DNA of 11,428 nt from Treponema sp. (GTDB lineage: Bacteria > Spirochaetota > Spirochaetia > Treponematales > Breznakiellaceae), in the NCBI GenBank assembly GCA_031257715.1, contig JAIROE010000035.1, forward strand, positions 1 to 11,428, in the 5' to 3' direction. Position numbers and translations under genes: made by a program. The notes under the pieces are model-generated. The model saw only the letters and a program-made list of their open reading frames with translations. It ran no database searches and was not told the DNA's origin. Positions 1-7,512 of this stretch are shown here, in pieces (the stretch's first letter is position 1; every line of letters starts with the position of its first letter).

Positions 1-450
1 ACCATTCCCGCGGGCGTAGAAAACGGCAAGCGGGTGGTTGTTCCCCGGCAGGGTGACGCGGGTCCAGGCGGCGGCCCCCCTGGGGATCTGTATGTGTTCA
101 TACGGGTCAAGAGCCACGAATATTTTGAGCGCCAGGATCTGGATCTGTACTGCGCGGTGCCCATCTCCATTACCCAGGCCAGCCTTGGCGCGGACATCCA
201 CGTAAACACCCTGGACGGTAAGACCATCAAGGTAAAAGTTCCTTCGGGCATACAGGGCGGCAAGATGCTTCGCATCCGGGACGAAGGGGTTCCCTCAGGC
301 GGGCGCAGGGGGAACCTGTACATCAAGCTCATAGTCCAAATCCCTGCCCGCCTCAGCAAGCGGGGCCGGGAACTCATGGAAGCGCTTTCCAAATCCGAAG
401 GGGAAAACGATTCCCCCAAACCCATACCGCTTTCGGAGCTGGCCGAGTAA
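1..450 (+). CDS. dnaJ: Chaperone protein DnaJ, C-terminal part (5' truncated by window edge)
   Basis: The reading frame is open from the first base, and the visible part is 149 codons. It matches the second half of the DnaJ C-terminal substrate-binding region: an IPAGVENGKRVVV segment, then GDAGPGGGPPGDLYV, then a second beta-domain with VPSGIQGGKMLRIRDEGVP and GNLYIKLIVQIP, and a short charged tail. The J domain and zinc-finger region lie outside the window. DnaJ is the Hsp40 cochaperone that delivers unfolded clients to DnaK and stimulates its ATPase in the cytoplasm. A dnaK or grpE gene upstream would be expected but cannot be seen. The next gene starts 36 bases downstream on the same strand with no terminator between them, so cotranscription is possible. 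A DnaJ-like CbpA cannot be fully excluded because the zinc-finger part is missing. Confidence 0.93.
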   Translation, partial: TIPAGVENGKRVVVPRQGDAGPGGGPPGDLYVFIRVKSHEYFERQDLDLYCAVPISITQASLGADIHVNTLDGKTIKVKVPSGIQGGKMLRIRDEGVPSGGRRGNLYIKLIVQIPARLSKRGRELMEALSKSEGENDSPKPIPLSELAE

Positions 451-473
451 CAAATTTGAGTGAATATGCCGGC

Positions 474-480
474 AAGGAGG
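474..480 (+). promoter_or_regulatory. Ribosome binding site fixing the isomerase start
   Basis: AAGGAGG is a full match to the anti-Shine-Dalgarno core and sits 6 bases before the ATG at 487. It decides that start over the in-frame upstream ATG at 460. Confidence 0.85.
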
Positions 481-486
481 AATCAA

Positions 487-948
487 ATGTATGGCGTTGT
501 AATGGGATGCGATGAAGCGGCGGTAACCCTCAAGGCTGTATTGAAAAAACTGCTCCTTGATTCGGGGTATCCGGTGGAAGATGAAGGCGTGGCGGATTCT
601 TCCGACAAAACGGCCTATCCTCTGGTCGCGGAAAAAGTCTGCGAAAAAATAATTGCCTCGGATTATAAAAAACGCGGAGTGCTTCTCTGCGGGACGGGCA
701 TAGGCATGTGCATATCGGCGAACAAATTCAGGGGGATACGGGCGGCCGTATGCCACGATATTTTTTCAACCCGCAGGTCCATACTGAGCAATGACTGCAA
801 TGTGGCCTGCTTCGGCGAGCGGGTAATAGGGCCGGAACACGCCAAAGCAAACCTCGCGGAATGGATAACGCTCGAATTTACCGGAGGCCCGTCCCTTCCC
901 AAGGTCAAGGAAATAGTGAATCTGGAAAAGGGAAATTTCAGGCCCTGA
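487..948 (+). CDS. RpiB/LacA/LacB-family sugar-phosphate isomerase, divergent
   Basis: The protein has 153 residues, the usual size for RpiB (about 150). An ATG at 487 is preceded by AAGGAGG at 474-480 with a 6-base spacer; an in-frame ATG at 460 has no ribosome site and would add nine residues before the conserved MYGVVMGCDE start. Family features are the GCD loop (7-9), the catalytic-type cysteine C68 followed by the GTGIGM anion hole (69-74), ANKFRGIRA (78-86) and SNDCNVACFGERVIG. RpiB interconverts ribose 5-phosphate and ribulose 5-phosphate; LacAB uses galactose 6-phosphate. Several positions usually conserved in RpiB differ here: the histidine after GCD is E10, the histidine before ND(T)NV is S101, and the phosphate-binding GGRHxxR motif reads GGPSLPK (133-139). 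The fold and isomerase class are well supported, but the substrate is uncertain. It lies just downstream of dnaJ, with no sugar genes adjacent. Confidence 0.85.
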   Translation: MYGVVMGCDEAAVTLKAVLKKLLLDSGYPVEDEGVADSSDKTAYPLVAEKVCEKIIASDYKKRGVLLCGTGIGMCISANKFRGIRAAVCHDIFSTRRSILSNDCNVACFGERVIGPEHAKANLAEWITLEFTGGPSLPKVKEIVNLEKGNFRP

Positions 949-956
949 AACGGAAA

Positions 957-976
957 TTCCCTCACGCACAAGGGAA
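957..976 (-). terminator. Possible weak terminator of the 550-residue gene
   Basis: Read on the minus strand, TTCCCT and AGGGAA form a 6-bp stem with an 8-base loop, followed by a broken T-rich run (TTTCCGTTT). It lies about 75 bases past the stop codon of the minus-strand gene. The stem is short and the T run is interrupted, so this is tentative. On the plus strand no T run follows. A second perfect short repeat (TTTCAG/CTGAAA, 936-950) overlaps the isomerase stop codon. The rest of the 949-1050 gap shows nothing else I can name. Confidence 0.3.
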
Positions 977-1050
977 GCCAAGGCTGGAACGGCCGCCCGC
1001 GCAGGGGGCCTTGTCAAAGTCTGGCACTCTATCAGGTGAGATAATCCCAA

Positions 1051-2703
1051 TCAGTACCCGTCGGAGAGGGAGCGGTTCACATCCCGCTGGTACAGTTCCT
1101 GATATACATAGCTTCGGTTTTTGAGCTTGTCTTTGATCGTCTTCGAGAAGGGCATGTAGCGCCAGAAGATGCCCCGGACTTCCTTGTCGAGTTTCTGAAT
1201 CGCTTCGGCTTCCTTGGTCATCCAGACGATGTAATCCTGTATGAAATATTCCTTTACGTCGCCTTTAAGTTTGCGGGCGGAAAACCACTGGTAGTAATTG
1301 CCGGTGAGGCCCTCTTCCATCCAGTAGTAAGATGCCTTTTCCTTGGCAACCTGCCAGCGGAGATCCGCCACCGCCGAAAGAATGGCCGTGAAGAGGTTTT
1401 TGGGGTACATGGGTATTACAATGCGGCCCCGGCTGGTGGCCCGGTTAAAGCGGTCAAAAGGCTCCCAGCATATTCCCGTCTCCCCGTAAGTGGGGATAAG
1501 CACCACATAGGGCACGATGCGGTTAAGCCGGTTCTTGTAGGAGCGGCAAAAGACTTCGGGATCTATGCTTTCGATTAGAGCAAGCTGAGAAATGATGTTT
1601 TCACGGAATCCTGTATCATTGGGACCGCAGTGAAAATATTCGCTGCTCAGTATGGGATAGTGGTTTCCCTGGCGGCCTATAGTCAGTTTGGCCATCTGGC
1701 GGACCGTTTCAAATTCCGTATCCACTGCCCGCGTATCCACGGCGATGGCGCCGCCTTCTTCTTCTATCTTGTCCCGCAGGGTTTTTACATCCACCTCGGC
1801 CTGGTAGTAGTCTTTAAGAAAAAGGTCCAGTTCATGATCGGTTTTGAGAAGATTTTTCATCACGTCCTGGATCTCGCCGAAAATCCGCTTTTGTGTATCG
1901 GTATAGCAGGATTGAACATCGGGAAACCCGTCCAGGGGGAAATGCTCATAAAGAATATTGACCCTGTCCTGCAGGGCCCTTTCCAGATTTTTCCGTTCTT
2001 CATCCTTGGCCCGCAGAAGCGCTTTGGAGCCGTCCAGTTTGCCTATGGCCTTTTCCAGAAGCTGCTGCAGCCGTATCTGGGTGTTGTTTTTTGCCACCCT
2101 GACTTCATCGGTGGTTGAATTCCGCACCACGCCGGTTCCCACGGCCTTAAACCATTCATCAAGGTAATAGACAGGCTGATTCAACTCGTTGTCGATGACT
2201 ATTTTTGCAAAAAAAGTGCGGACTTCCGCATCCACAAAGGTGGGATGCAGCAGGCCGAAGCGGAGCAGGAATTTTTTCGGTTCGGGAATCCGGCCGGGGG
2301 CCTTTTTTGCGACGCCCAGAAGAAATTCCCAGTAGGCGGTAATGAACTGCTGACGGTATACGCTCCGGTCTTTGGGGTCTTTGGCGTTGAGATACTTCTG
2401 TAGTATGGCGTGGACCCGCTGGGCTATATCCCCCTCACCGGAAAGGGCGATCTTGTAGTAATTGGTATCGTTAAAAAGATTATGGGGAACCGGCTCAAGG
2501 CGTTTGGTAATTTCCGGAAAACCTTCCGCCGCAAGATCTACGGCGGGTGCTTCTCCGCCTTCCGCGGGCGGCACGTTTTCATCAAATATACTATTGAAAT
2601 CGGGAGGCGCTTCGGTCGCGGTTCCTCCCTTGTTCACAGAAGTCCCGAGTAAAGCGGCAATCTCGGGGTCCATGTCTCCCTGAAACACACTATTCTGAGC
2701 CAT
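1051..2703 (-). CDS. Uncharacterised 550-residue soluble protein
   Basis: I do not recognise this protein. It is a long, intact reading frame with codon use like its neighbours. It has no signal peptide, no lipobox and no membrane segment, so a cytoplasmic location is likely. Residues 1-65 are acidic, rich in Pro, Ala and Gly, and probably disordered. Residues 70-200 are mixed helical with many aromatics (AYWEFLLG, PVYYLDEWFKA). Residues 205-250 and about 285-315 are strongly charged and helical, likely coiled coil. The C-terminal third is rich in Trp and Tyr (YYWMEEGLTGNYYQWFSARK at 459-478, then VWMTKEAEAIQKLDKEVRGI). I see no nucleotide-binding or catalytic motif. The ATG at 2703 has no Shine-Dalgarno sequence, but a strong promoter lies directly upstream. 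An internal ATG at residue 11 has GGGAGA only two bases away, too close to be convincing. It may belong to a spirochaete-specific family. Confidence 0.88.
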   Translation of the reverse strand: MAQNSVFQGDMDPEIAALLGTSVNKGGTATEAPPDFNSIFDENVPPAEGGEAPAVDLAAEGFPEITKRLEPVPHNLFNDTNYYKIALSGEGDIAQRVHAILQKYLNAKDPKDRSVYRQQFITAYWEFLLGVAKKAPGRIPEPKKFLLRFGLLHPTFVDAEVRTFFAKIVIDNELNQPVYYLDEWFKAVGTGVVRNSTTDEVRVAKNNTQIRLQQLLEKAIGKLDGSKALLRAKDEERKNLERALQDRVNILYEHFPLDGFPDVQSCYTDTQKRIFGEIQDVMKNLLKTDHELDLFLKDYYQAEVDVKTLRDKIEEEGGAIAVDTRAVDTEFETVRQMAKLTIGRQGNHYPILSSEYFHCGPNDTGFRENIISQLALIESIDPEVFCRSYKNRLNRIVPYVVLIPTYGETGICWEPFDRFNRATSRGRIVIPMYPKNLFTAILSAVADLRWQVAKEKASYYWMEEGLTGNYYQWFSARKLKGDVKEYFIQDYIVWMTKEAEAIQKLDKEVRGIFWRYMPFSKTIKDKLKNRSYVYQELYQRDVNRSLSDGY

Positions 2704-2717
2704 CAGCGTATAATATA

Positions 2718-2746
2718 GTTATAGAATTTTCGAGTTATCTTGTCAA
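2718..2746 (-). promoter_or_regulatory. Strong sigma-70 promoter of the 550-residue gene, near-leaderless
   Basis: On the minus strand a perfect TTGACA (2746-2741) is separated by exactly 17 bases from TATAAC (2723-2718, five of six consensus positions). The ATG at 2703 begins 14 bases after the -10 element, so the predicted start of transcription, around 2711, leaves a leader of only about 8 bases. No Shine-Dalgarno fits in it. Confidence 0.7.
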
Positions 2747-2791
2747 CGCCGCCGGCCGGGCTGCCGGAACTTCCTTCGGGTATAGTTTGCC

Positions 2792-2834
2792 TTGACAAAC
2801 ATACCTGCCGGGAATCATTCTTAAAACTGGAGGA
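2792..2834 (+). promoter_or_regulatory. Ferritin -35 element and ribosome binding site
   Basis: A perfect TTGACA lies at 2792-2797, but the expected -10 region (2814-2821) holds only CATTCT-like sequence. A weak core promoter that needs an activator or a different spacing is possible. GGAGGA at 2829-2834 is a strong ribosome site 5 bases before the ferritin ATG. Confidence 0.45.
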
Positions 2835-2839
2835 AGATC

Positions 2840-3349
2840 ATGATAACAGAAAAAATGGTTAAGGTCCTGAGCGATCAGGCAAATGCGGAATTTTATTCCG
2901 CGTATCTCTACCTTGCGATGTCGGCCTGTGCGGATAACGCCAAATTCAGGGGAATCGCCAACTGGCTGTATGTGCAGGCCAGGGAAGAACAGGCCCATGG
3001 AACCCATATTGTAAAGTATCTTCTGGAACGGGGGGCTGTGCCCGTCTTTGACAGCATAAAAGCGCCGGAGGCGTCTTGGGGGAATATGGTGGAACTGTTT
3101 GAAAAGGTAACCGCCCATGAAAAGTATGTAACCGGCCTTATAAACAAGATAGCCGACCTTGCCCTGGAGGAAAAAGATCACGCGACATATAATTTTATCC
3201 TCTGGTATGTAAACGAGCAGATTGAAGAAGTGGCGGAGGCCGAAGAAATCCTTGCCAGGGTAAAACTGACAGGGGATCATCACGGGCAGATCTACCATCT
3301 TGACAGCGTCCTGGGCGCCAGAAAATTCAAGGATCCCTTTTCGGATTAA
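2840..3349 (+). CDS. ftnA: Bacterial non-haem ferritin
   Basis: The protein has 169 residues, the normal length for a bacterial ferritin subunit. It forms a four-helix bundle that assembles into a 24-subunit cytoplasmic shell, oxidises Fe(II) and stores the mineral. Every ferroxidase-centre residue of E. coli FtnA is present at the same number: E17, E50, H53, E94, Q127 and E130. The third-iron (site C) ligands E49, E126 and E129 are also there. The haem-binding methionine of bacterioferritin is not evident, which supports ferritin proper over Bfr. The ATG has a strong GGAGGA ribosome site. The gene appears monocistronic, with its own -35 element upstream and a GC-rich hairpin with a T run downstream, before the gyrA promoter. 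Iron storage is not obviously tied to the neighbouring genes. Confidence 0.96.
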   Translation: MITEKMVKVLSDQANAEFYSAYLYLAMSACADNAKFRGIANWLYVQAREEQAHGTHIVKYLLERGAVPVFDSIKAPEASWGNMVELFEKVTAHEKYVTGLINKIADLALEEKDHATYNFILWYVNEQIEEVAEAEEILARVKLTGDHHGQIYHLDSVLGARKFKDPFSD

Positions 3350-3370
3350 TGCCGCACCGCGGGCTGCCGG

Positions 3371-3413
3371 CCGGCAGCTCCGGCGGTACAGGCTGCCGGT
3401 CCTTCCGGTTTTT
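3371..3413 (+). terminator. Likely ferritin terminator with competing hairpins
   Basis: CCGGCAGC (3371-3378) pairs with GCTGCCGG (3392-3399) in an 8-bp GC stem. A short CCGG/CCGG stem (3396-3408) then abuts TTTTT at 3409-3413. The same CCGGCAGC can instead pair with GCTGCCGG at 3363-3370, giving a perfect 16-base palindrome (3363-3378). The structures are mutually exclusive. Simple termination of ferritin ahead of gyrA is the plainest explanation. Confidence 0.5.
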
Positions 3414-3419
3414 GTTTGA

Positions 3420-3448
3420 TAGACCATTTCCCCGAAAGTGTGTATAAT
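3420..3448 (+). promoter_or_regulatory. gyrA promoter
   Basis: A consensus TATAAT lies at 3443-3448, and TAGACC at 3420-3425 (four of six -35 positions) is exactly 17 bases upstream. Transcription should begin near 3455, giving a leader of about 45 bases with AAGGGA (3489-3494) before the GTG start. DNA gyrase promoters are often supercoiling-sensitive through the -10 region; that is not tested here. Confidence 0.65.
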
Positions 3449-3496
3449 ACATACACTGAAAACAGCAAAAGAATGAACATCTTGTAAGAAGGGACA

Positions 3497-5947
3497 GTGG
3501 TGGCAGAAACAGGCAAAGTTATCCCCATAGCAATAGAAGACGAAGTAAAGACCGACTATCTCAATTATGCCATGTCGGTTATTGTCGCGCGGGCCCTGCC
3601 CGATGTACGCGACGGCCTCAAGCCGGTGCACAGGCGGCTTCTTTTCTCCATGGATGAACTGGGGCTCAGGCCCGGGGCGGGGACCAAGAAGAGCGCCCGT
3701 ATCGTCGGGGACGCCATGGGAAAATACCACCCCCACGGCGACGCCTCTCTCTACGATGCCCTGGTGCGAATGGCGCAAGACTTTTCCCTCCGTTACCCGC
3801 TGGTACAGGGCCAAGGCAACTTCGGTTCTTTGGACGATGATCCCCCGGCGGCCATGCGGTACACCGAGGCAAAGCTTTCCCGCATTGGTGACGAAATGCT
3901 TGCCGATCTCCGCAAAGAAACGGTCGATTTTGCGCCGAATTTTGACGAAAGCCTCCAGGAACCGCTTGTGCTGCCTGCGGCGCTTCCCAATCTCCTCATC
4001 AACGGCTCAAGCGGCATCGCCGTAGGCATGGCTACCAACATGCCCCCCCACAACCTCGTCGAAATCTGCGGCGCGGCATGCGCCTACATAGACAACCCCG
4101 AAATCACCGTTGAAGAGCTCATGAAGTTTGTAGAGGGGCCGGACTTCCCCACCGGGGGTATCATCTTCGGAAAGCGCGGTATCAGGGAAGCCTGCAAAAC
4201 AGGCCGGGGCAAGATACTGGTCCGGGGCCGTTTTGTCCTTGAAACGACCAAATCGGGCAGGGAGCTCATCGTCTTTACCGAAATCCCCTACAATGTCAAC
4301 AAGAAGATGCTTTTGGAGCGGCTGGGGGCGCTGGTCAGGGACAAGATGCTGGATGGCGTCATGTCCACCAACGATGAATCCGACCGGGACGGCGTCCGCA
4401 TCGTCATAGAGCTGAAGAAGGGCGCCATCGTCAAAGTGGTCCTCAATCAGCTTTTTTCCAATACCCAGCTTCAAACAAGCTTCGGGGTCATCAATCTGGC
4501 CCTGGTACGGGGAAGGCCGCAGTGCCTCAACCTCAAGGAGCTGATACGTTATTTTGTGGAACACAGGGTGGAGGTGGTTACCCGCCGCACCCGCTTCGAT
4601 CTCCGCAAGGCCGAAGAACGGGCCCACATTCTGGAAGGGCTCATCATCGCGCTGGCAAACATAGACGAGGTGGTGGCGGTCATCAAGGCCAGCAGGGATA
4701 TTGCCACGGCCAGGGCAAAACTGCAGGAGCGTTTCCTCCTTTCCGAAGCCCAGTCCGAAGCCATTGTCGAAATGAGGCTTGGCCGGCTCACCGGCCTTGA
4801 AATTGAGAAGATCCAGCAGGAACTGGAAGGACTCAAAACGCAGATCGCCTATTTCAAATCACTGCTTGAAGATGAAAAAAAACTCCTTGGCGTTATCAAG
4901 GACGAGACGCGGACCCTTTCCGAGCGCTTCGGCGACAAGCGGCGCACCGAAATAGTCGCCGGAGAAGTGGAGAACATCAACATTGAGGATCTTATCAAAA
5001 AAGAAGAGATGATGATCCTCATTTCAAATTTGGGTTATGTCAAACGTGTTCCCGTTTCCGCCTACCGGAATCAGGGACGCGGCGGCAAAGGGATGATAAG
5101 CGCCAAACTGACCGAGGACGATTATATCAAACAGATTTTCGTCGCCTCCACCCACGAATACATCACTTTCATCACCAGCGCCGGCAAAGCCTACTGGATG
5201 AAGGTCCACGAACTTCCCGAAGGAAGCCGGACCGGCAAGGGCGCTCATATCAAAAGCCTCCTCGCCATTTCTCCCAACGAAGAGATTTCCGCCATTGTTT
5301 CCTTCAAGGAAGTGGTTTCCGATAAATACCTCTTTATGGGCACTGCCCGCGGTATCGTCAAAAAGGTACAGATCGCCGAATTTTCCAACGCCAAAACCAG
5401 AGGCGTCATCGCCGTCAGGCTTGATGAAGGTGACAGGCTTGTGAGCGCCCTTCTTACGGACGGCGGCGACGAAGTGATGCTTATTTCAAGAAAAGGACAG
5501 GCTCTCCGCACGGGCGAAGATCAGGTCCGGGCCATGGGGCGCTCCTCACGGGGCGTTACCGGCATAAAACTGGGGAACGACGACGAACTTGCCGGCCTCC
5601 TCAGGGTGGACGACAGGGAACGTATACTCGTCCTTTCCGAATACGGTTTTGGCAAACGGGTTGATTTTGGCGAATTTTCTTCCCACGGCCGGAGAACGGG
5701 CGGCCAGAAAATCTACACGGTTTCGGAAAAGACCGGAGAAATTGTAGGCTGTGTCAGCGTGCTTGATACCGAAGAGATCATGTGCATCACGAGTCAGGGC
5801 AAATCCATAAAGCTCAAGGTGGACAGCATACGGGTCATGGGACGTTCCGCACAGGGGGTGCGCATCCTCAGCATAGACAGGCCCGATTTTGTCATTGGCG
5901 TTGATCGTATCGTCAAGGAAGAAGGGGTTGTGGAGCCGTTATCATAA
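3497..5947 (+). CDS. gyrA: DNA gyrase subunit A
   Basis: The protein has 816 residues and is complete. With GyrB it forms the A2B2 gyrase that introduces negative supercoils. The breakage-reunion domain starts with [21 protein letters not shown]. The quinolone region is [18 protein letters not shown] (77-94), and the catalytic tyrosine is Y122 in [10 protein letters not shown], the same number as in E. coli. The helical gate and coiled coil run to about residue 490, followed by a six-bladed beta-pinwheel C-terminal domain. The GyrA box is present as QGRGGKG (526-532), one residue off QRRGGKG, which supports gyrase over topoisomerase IV. Position 83 is Ala rather than Ser. The start is GTG at 3497 or GTG at 3500; the latter is better spaced (5 bases) from AAGGGA, and there is no nearby ATG. 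No gyrB, dnaA or recF is nearby. The 3' end overlaps the glycerate kinase gene on the opposite strand by 35 bases. Confidence 0.97.
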   Translation: MVAETGKVIPIAIEDEVKTDYLNYAMSVIVARALPDVRDGLKPVHRRLLFSMDELGLRPGAGTKKSARIVGDAMGKYHPHGDASLYDALVRMAQDFSLRYPLVQGQGNFGSLDDDPPAAMRYTEAKLSRIGDEMLADLRKETVDFAPNFDESLQEPLVLPAALPNLLINGSSGIAVGMATNMPPHNLVEICGAACAYIDNPEITVEELMKFVEGPDFPTGGIIFGKRGIREACKTGRGKILVRGRFVLETTKSGRELIVFTEIPYNVNKKMLLERLGALVRDKMLDGVMSTNDESDRDGVRIVIELKKGAIVKVVLNQLFSNTQLQTSFGVINLALVRGRPQCLNLKELIRYFVEHRVEVVTRRTRFDLRKAEERAHILEGLIIALANIDEVVAVIKASRDIATARAKLQERFLLSEAQSEAIVEMRLGRLTGLEIEKIQQELEGLKTQIAYFKSLLEDEKKLLGVIKDETRTLSERFGDKRRTEIVAGEVENINIEDLIKKEEMMILISNLGYVKRVPVSAYRNQGRGGKGMISAKLTEDDYIKQIFVASTHEYITFITSAGKAYWMKVHELPEGSRTGKGAHIKSLLAISPNEEISAIVSFKEVVSDKYLFMGTARGIVKKVQIAEFSNAKTRGVIAVRLDEGDRLVSALLTDGGDEVMLISRKGQALRTGEDQVRAMGRSSRGVTGIKLGNDDELAGLLRVDDRERILVLSEYGFGKRVDFGEFSSHGRRTGGQKIYTVSEKTGEIVGCVSVLDTEEIMCITSQGKSIKLKVDSIRVMGRSAQGVRILSIDRPDFVIGVDRIVKEEGVVEPLS

Positions 5948-7316
5948 TCTGAATGTCGCAGACGTTGGTGTTGGTTGGTCCTGTTTTGTAGAGAAAACCC
6001 AGTCTGTCAAAATAACGGTAGGAATCATTTTCGGCGAGGTATTGCCGGATGGAAAGGCCCGCCTCCCCGCCCCGGGCAAGGATTTCCCCGTCGGCAAAGG
6101 CCCCGGCGGCGTCGGTGGGGCCGTCGTTGCCGTCTGTGGACGCCGCAAGAAAGTATATGCCGGCGGGATTGGCTTCCAGTTCCGCAAGAAAGGCCAGCGC
6201 CATTTCCTGATTTCTACCGCCCTTTCCGCCGCCCCGCAGGGTCACCGTCGTTTCCCCGCCCGCGATGATGCAGGCCGGTTTTTTCACGGCGAGATCATGC
6301 TTTATGACACTGCGGGCTATCCCCATGTAGAATTTTGCCGCCTCCCGCGCCTCTCCGGTTATTTCGGAGGAAAGGACGAGCGTGTTATAGCCCAGTTTCC
6401 GGGCCTTCTTTTCCGCCGCAAGAAGAGCCCCGTAATTTGACCCTATGAGTATATTCCGTACACGTTCAAAGGCCGGATTGCCTGTTTTGGGGGTTTCGTT
6501 CAATTTGCCTTCGGCCCCAAGGCGGAGCGCCTTTATCGCCGCGGCGGGTATCTTTCCGGATATGCCGTATTTTTCAATGATGGCGGCGGCCTCACTGTAT
6601 GTGCTGCCGTCCGGGGCAAAAAGCCCCGATGCAATGGAATCGAGCCTGTCCCCCGGCACATCAGAAAGAACAAGATTGACCGATTCGGCGGGCCGGGCAA
6701 GGGCGGCAAGCCGGCCGCCTTTGACAAGGGAAAGATGCTTCCGTATGCAGTTGATTTCTTTTATATCGGCCCCGCAGGCAAGCAGTGCCCTGGTCGTTTC
6801 CTGTTTGTCTTCCAGTGTAAGGCTGTGAATGCCTTCAGCGTCTTCCCAGGCATAGGGAAGGCAGAGCAGTGCGGAACCGCCGCCCGAAACAAGGCTGATG
6901 ACAAGGGTGTTTTCATCCGATTCCCCGCAGAGGTTCGCGATGGTTTTTCCCGCATCGACTGAACCGGCATCCGGTACCGGATGTCCCGCCGGGATCATCC
7001 GTATGTGCCTCAGATTCTCCGCATGTCCCGGTTTGACGGAAATAACCCCCTCGGAAATCCTTTCGCCCATGATTTCCTCAACGGCAAGGGCCATTTTTGC
7101 GGAAGCCTTTCCCGTCCCAATCACCAGAATACGGCTGTACCTGTCCAGATCCCATTGCAGGGTTCCTTCACCGGTTTTAAGGGAAAGACACGGACCGTCA
7201 AGGTTCATGTTCTCCTTTATCATATGATACGGATCGGCCCGGTGCAGAGCCGCCTCAAAAACGGCGCCCAAATCCGCGCGTATACCCCGCATAATTTCGC
7301 TGCTTTTTCCCGGCAT
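5913..7316 (-). CDS. Glycerate 2-kinase (GckA/TtuD, MOFRL family)
   Basis: The protein has 467 residues, slightly longer than the usual 420-450. Class II glycerate kinases phosphorylate D-glycerate to 2-phosphoglycerate with ATP in the cytoplasm, feeding glycerate from serine, hydroxypyruvate or tartronate semialdehyde into lower glycolysis. Diagnostic segments in order are [12 protein letters not shown] (65-76), [10 protein letters not shown] (110-119), [12 protein letters not shown] (143-154), [14 protein letters not shown] (191-204), [17 protein letters not shown] (215-231), [20 protein letters not shown] (352-371), [15 protein letters not shown] (392-406) and the C-terminal [13 protein letters not shown]. 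The ATG at 7316 lacks a clear ribosome site; M9 (ATG at 7292) begins [16 protein letters not shown], the usual start of the family, and is a fair alternative. A weak promoter-like GAGACA-17-TATGCT lies just upstream. The gene stands alone, with gyrA converging on it. Confidence 0.95.
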   Translation of the reverse strand: MPGKSSEIMRGIRADLGAVFEAALHRADPYHMIKENMNLDGPCLSLKTGEGTLQWDLDRYSRILVIGTGKASAKMALAVEEIMGERISEGVISVKPGHAENLRHIRMIPAGHPVPDAGSVDAGKTIANLCGESDENTLVISLVSGGGSALLCLPYAWEDAEGIHSLTLEDKQETTRALLACGADIKEINCIRKHLSLVKGGRLAALARPAESVNLVLSDVPGDRLDSIASGLFAPDGSTYSEAAAIIEKYGISGKIPAAAIKALRLGAEGKLNETPKTGNPAFERVRNILIGSNYGALLAAEKKARKLGYNTLVLSSEITGEAREAAKFYMGIARSVIKHDLAVKKPACIIAGGETTVTLRGGGKGGRNQEMALAFLAELEANPAGIYFLAASTDGNDGPTDAAGAFADGEILARGGEAGLSIRQYLAENDSYRYFDRLGFLYKTGPTNTNVCDIQIMITAPQPLLP

Positions 7317-7424
7317 TATCCAAGCATACCACAGGCCGGCTGATATGTCTCCGGGGGTTCAAAAACCGGCCGTTTTGCGTCCGGTTCAAAATTTGCTGAA
7401 AAAATTTGCCGGAAAAGCATTAGA

Positions 7425-7454
7425 GTTGTTCAATAACTTCAGTTATTGAACAAC
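7425..7454. repeat. Perfect 14-bp inverted repeat
   Basis: GTTGTTCAATAACT (7425-7438) is followed after two bases by its exact reverse complement (7441-7454). As RNA it would form a 13-bp stem with a UUCA loop. No T run follows on either strand, so it is not a plain terminator. It contains TTCA-N14-TGAA, the same 14-base gap as the CadC-like operators but with the half-sites in the opposite polarity; this may be coincidence. Confidence 0.75.
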
Positions 7455-7461
7455 TTCCGCT

Positions 7462-7510
7462 AAAAAACGGCAGATTTGGCGGATTTTTGTAAAAAATACA
7501 CCAAATCTGC
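7462..7510 (-). terminator. Minus-strand intrinsic terminator-like hairpin
   Basis: GCAGATTTGG (7470-7479) and CCAAATCTGC (7501-7510) are perfect 10-bp arms, with an inner ATTTTT/AAAAAT stem (7483-7488, 7492-7497). On the minus strand the stem is followed after two bases by six T residues (complement of 7462-7467), the form of an intrinsic terminator. It would stop transcripts running leftward out of the arsR promoter region towards the glycerate kinase gene. No minus-strand gene to be terminated is visible, so it may end a small RNA or simply insulate. Confidence 0.5.
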
Positions 7511-7512
7511 GA

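Noticed and set aside
1630..2118. Plus-strand open frame (162 codons) within the 550-residue gene
   Set aside because: It is antisense to the better-supported gene, which has a strong promoter and a plausible protein; the plus-strand frame has neither a ribosome site nor a natural composition.
2709..2714. Plus-strand TATAAT as the ferritin promoter
   Set aside because: No -35 lies at a suitable distance, it is about 130 bases from the ferritin start, and the same bases fall in the promoter region of the minus-strand gene.
2735..3814. Long open frame (359 codons) on the minus strand across ferritin and the gyrA start
   Set aside because: It is antisense to two clear genes and their promoters, has low-complexity, cysteine-rich and aromatic-rich translation, no ribosome site and no recognisable domain.
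4007..4627. Minus-strand open frame inside gyrA (206 codons)
   Set aside because: It is a shadow of the gyrA reading frame caused by third-position GC bias, with no start signal or family similarity.
5889..6440. Plus-strand open frame (183 codons) running from the gyrA end into the kinase gene
   Set aside because: It is antisense to conserved kinase motifs and has no ribosome site.
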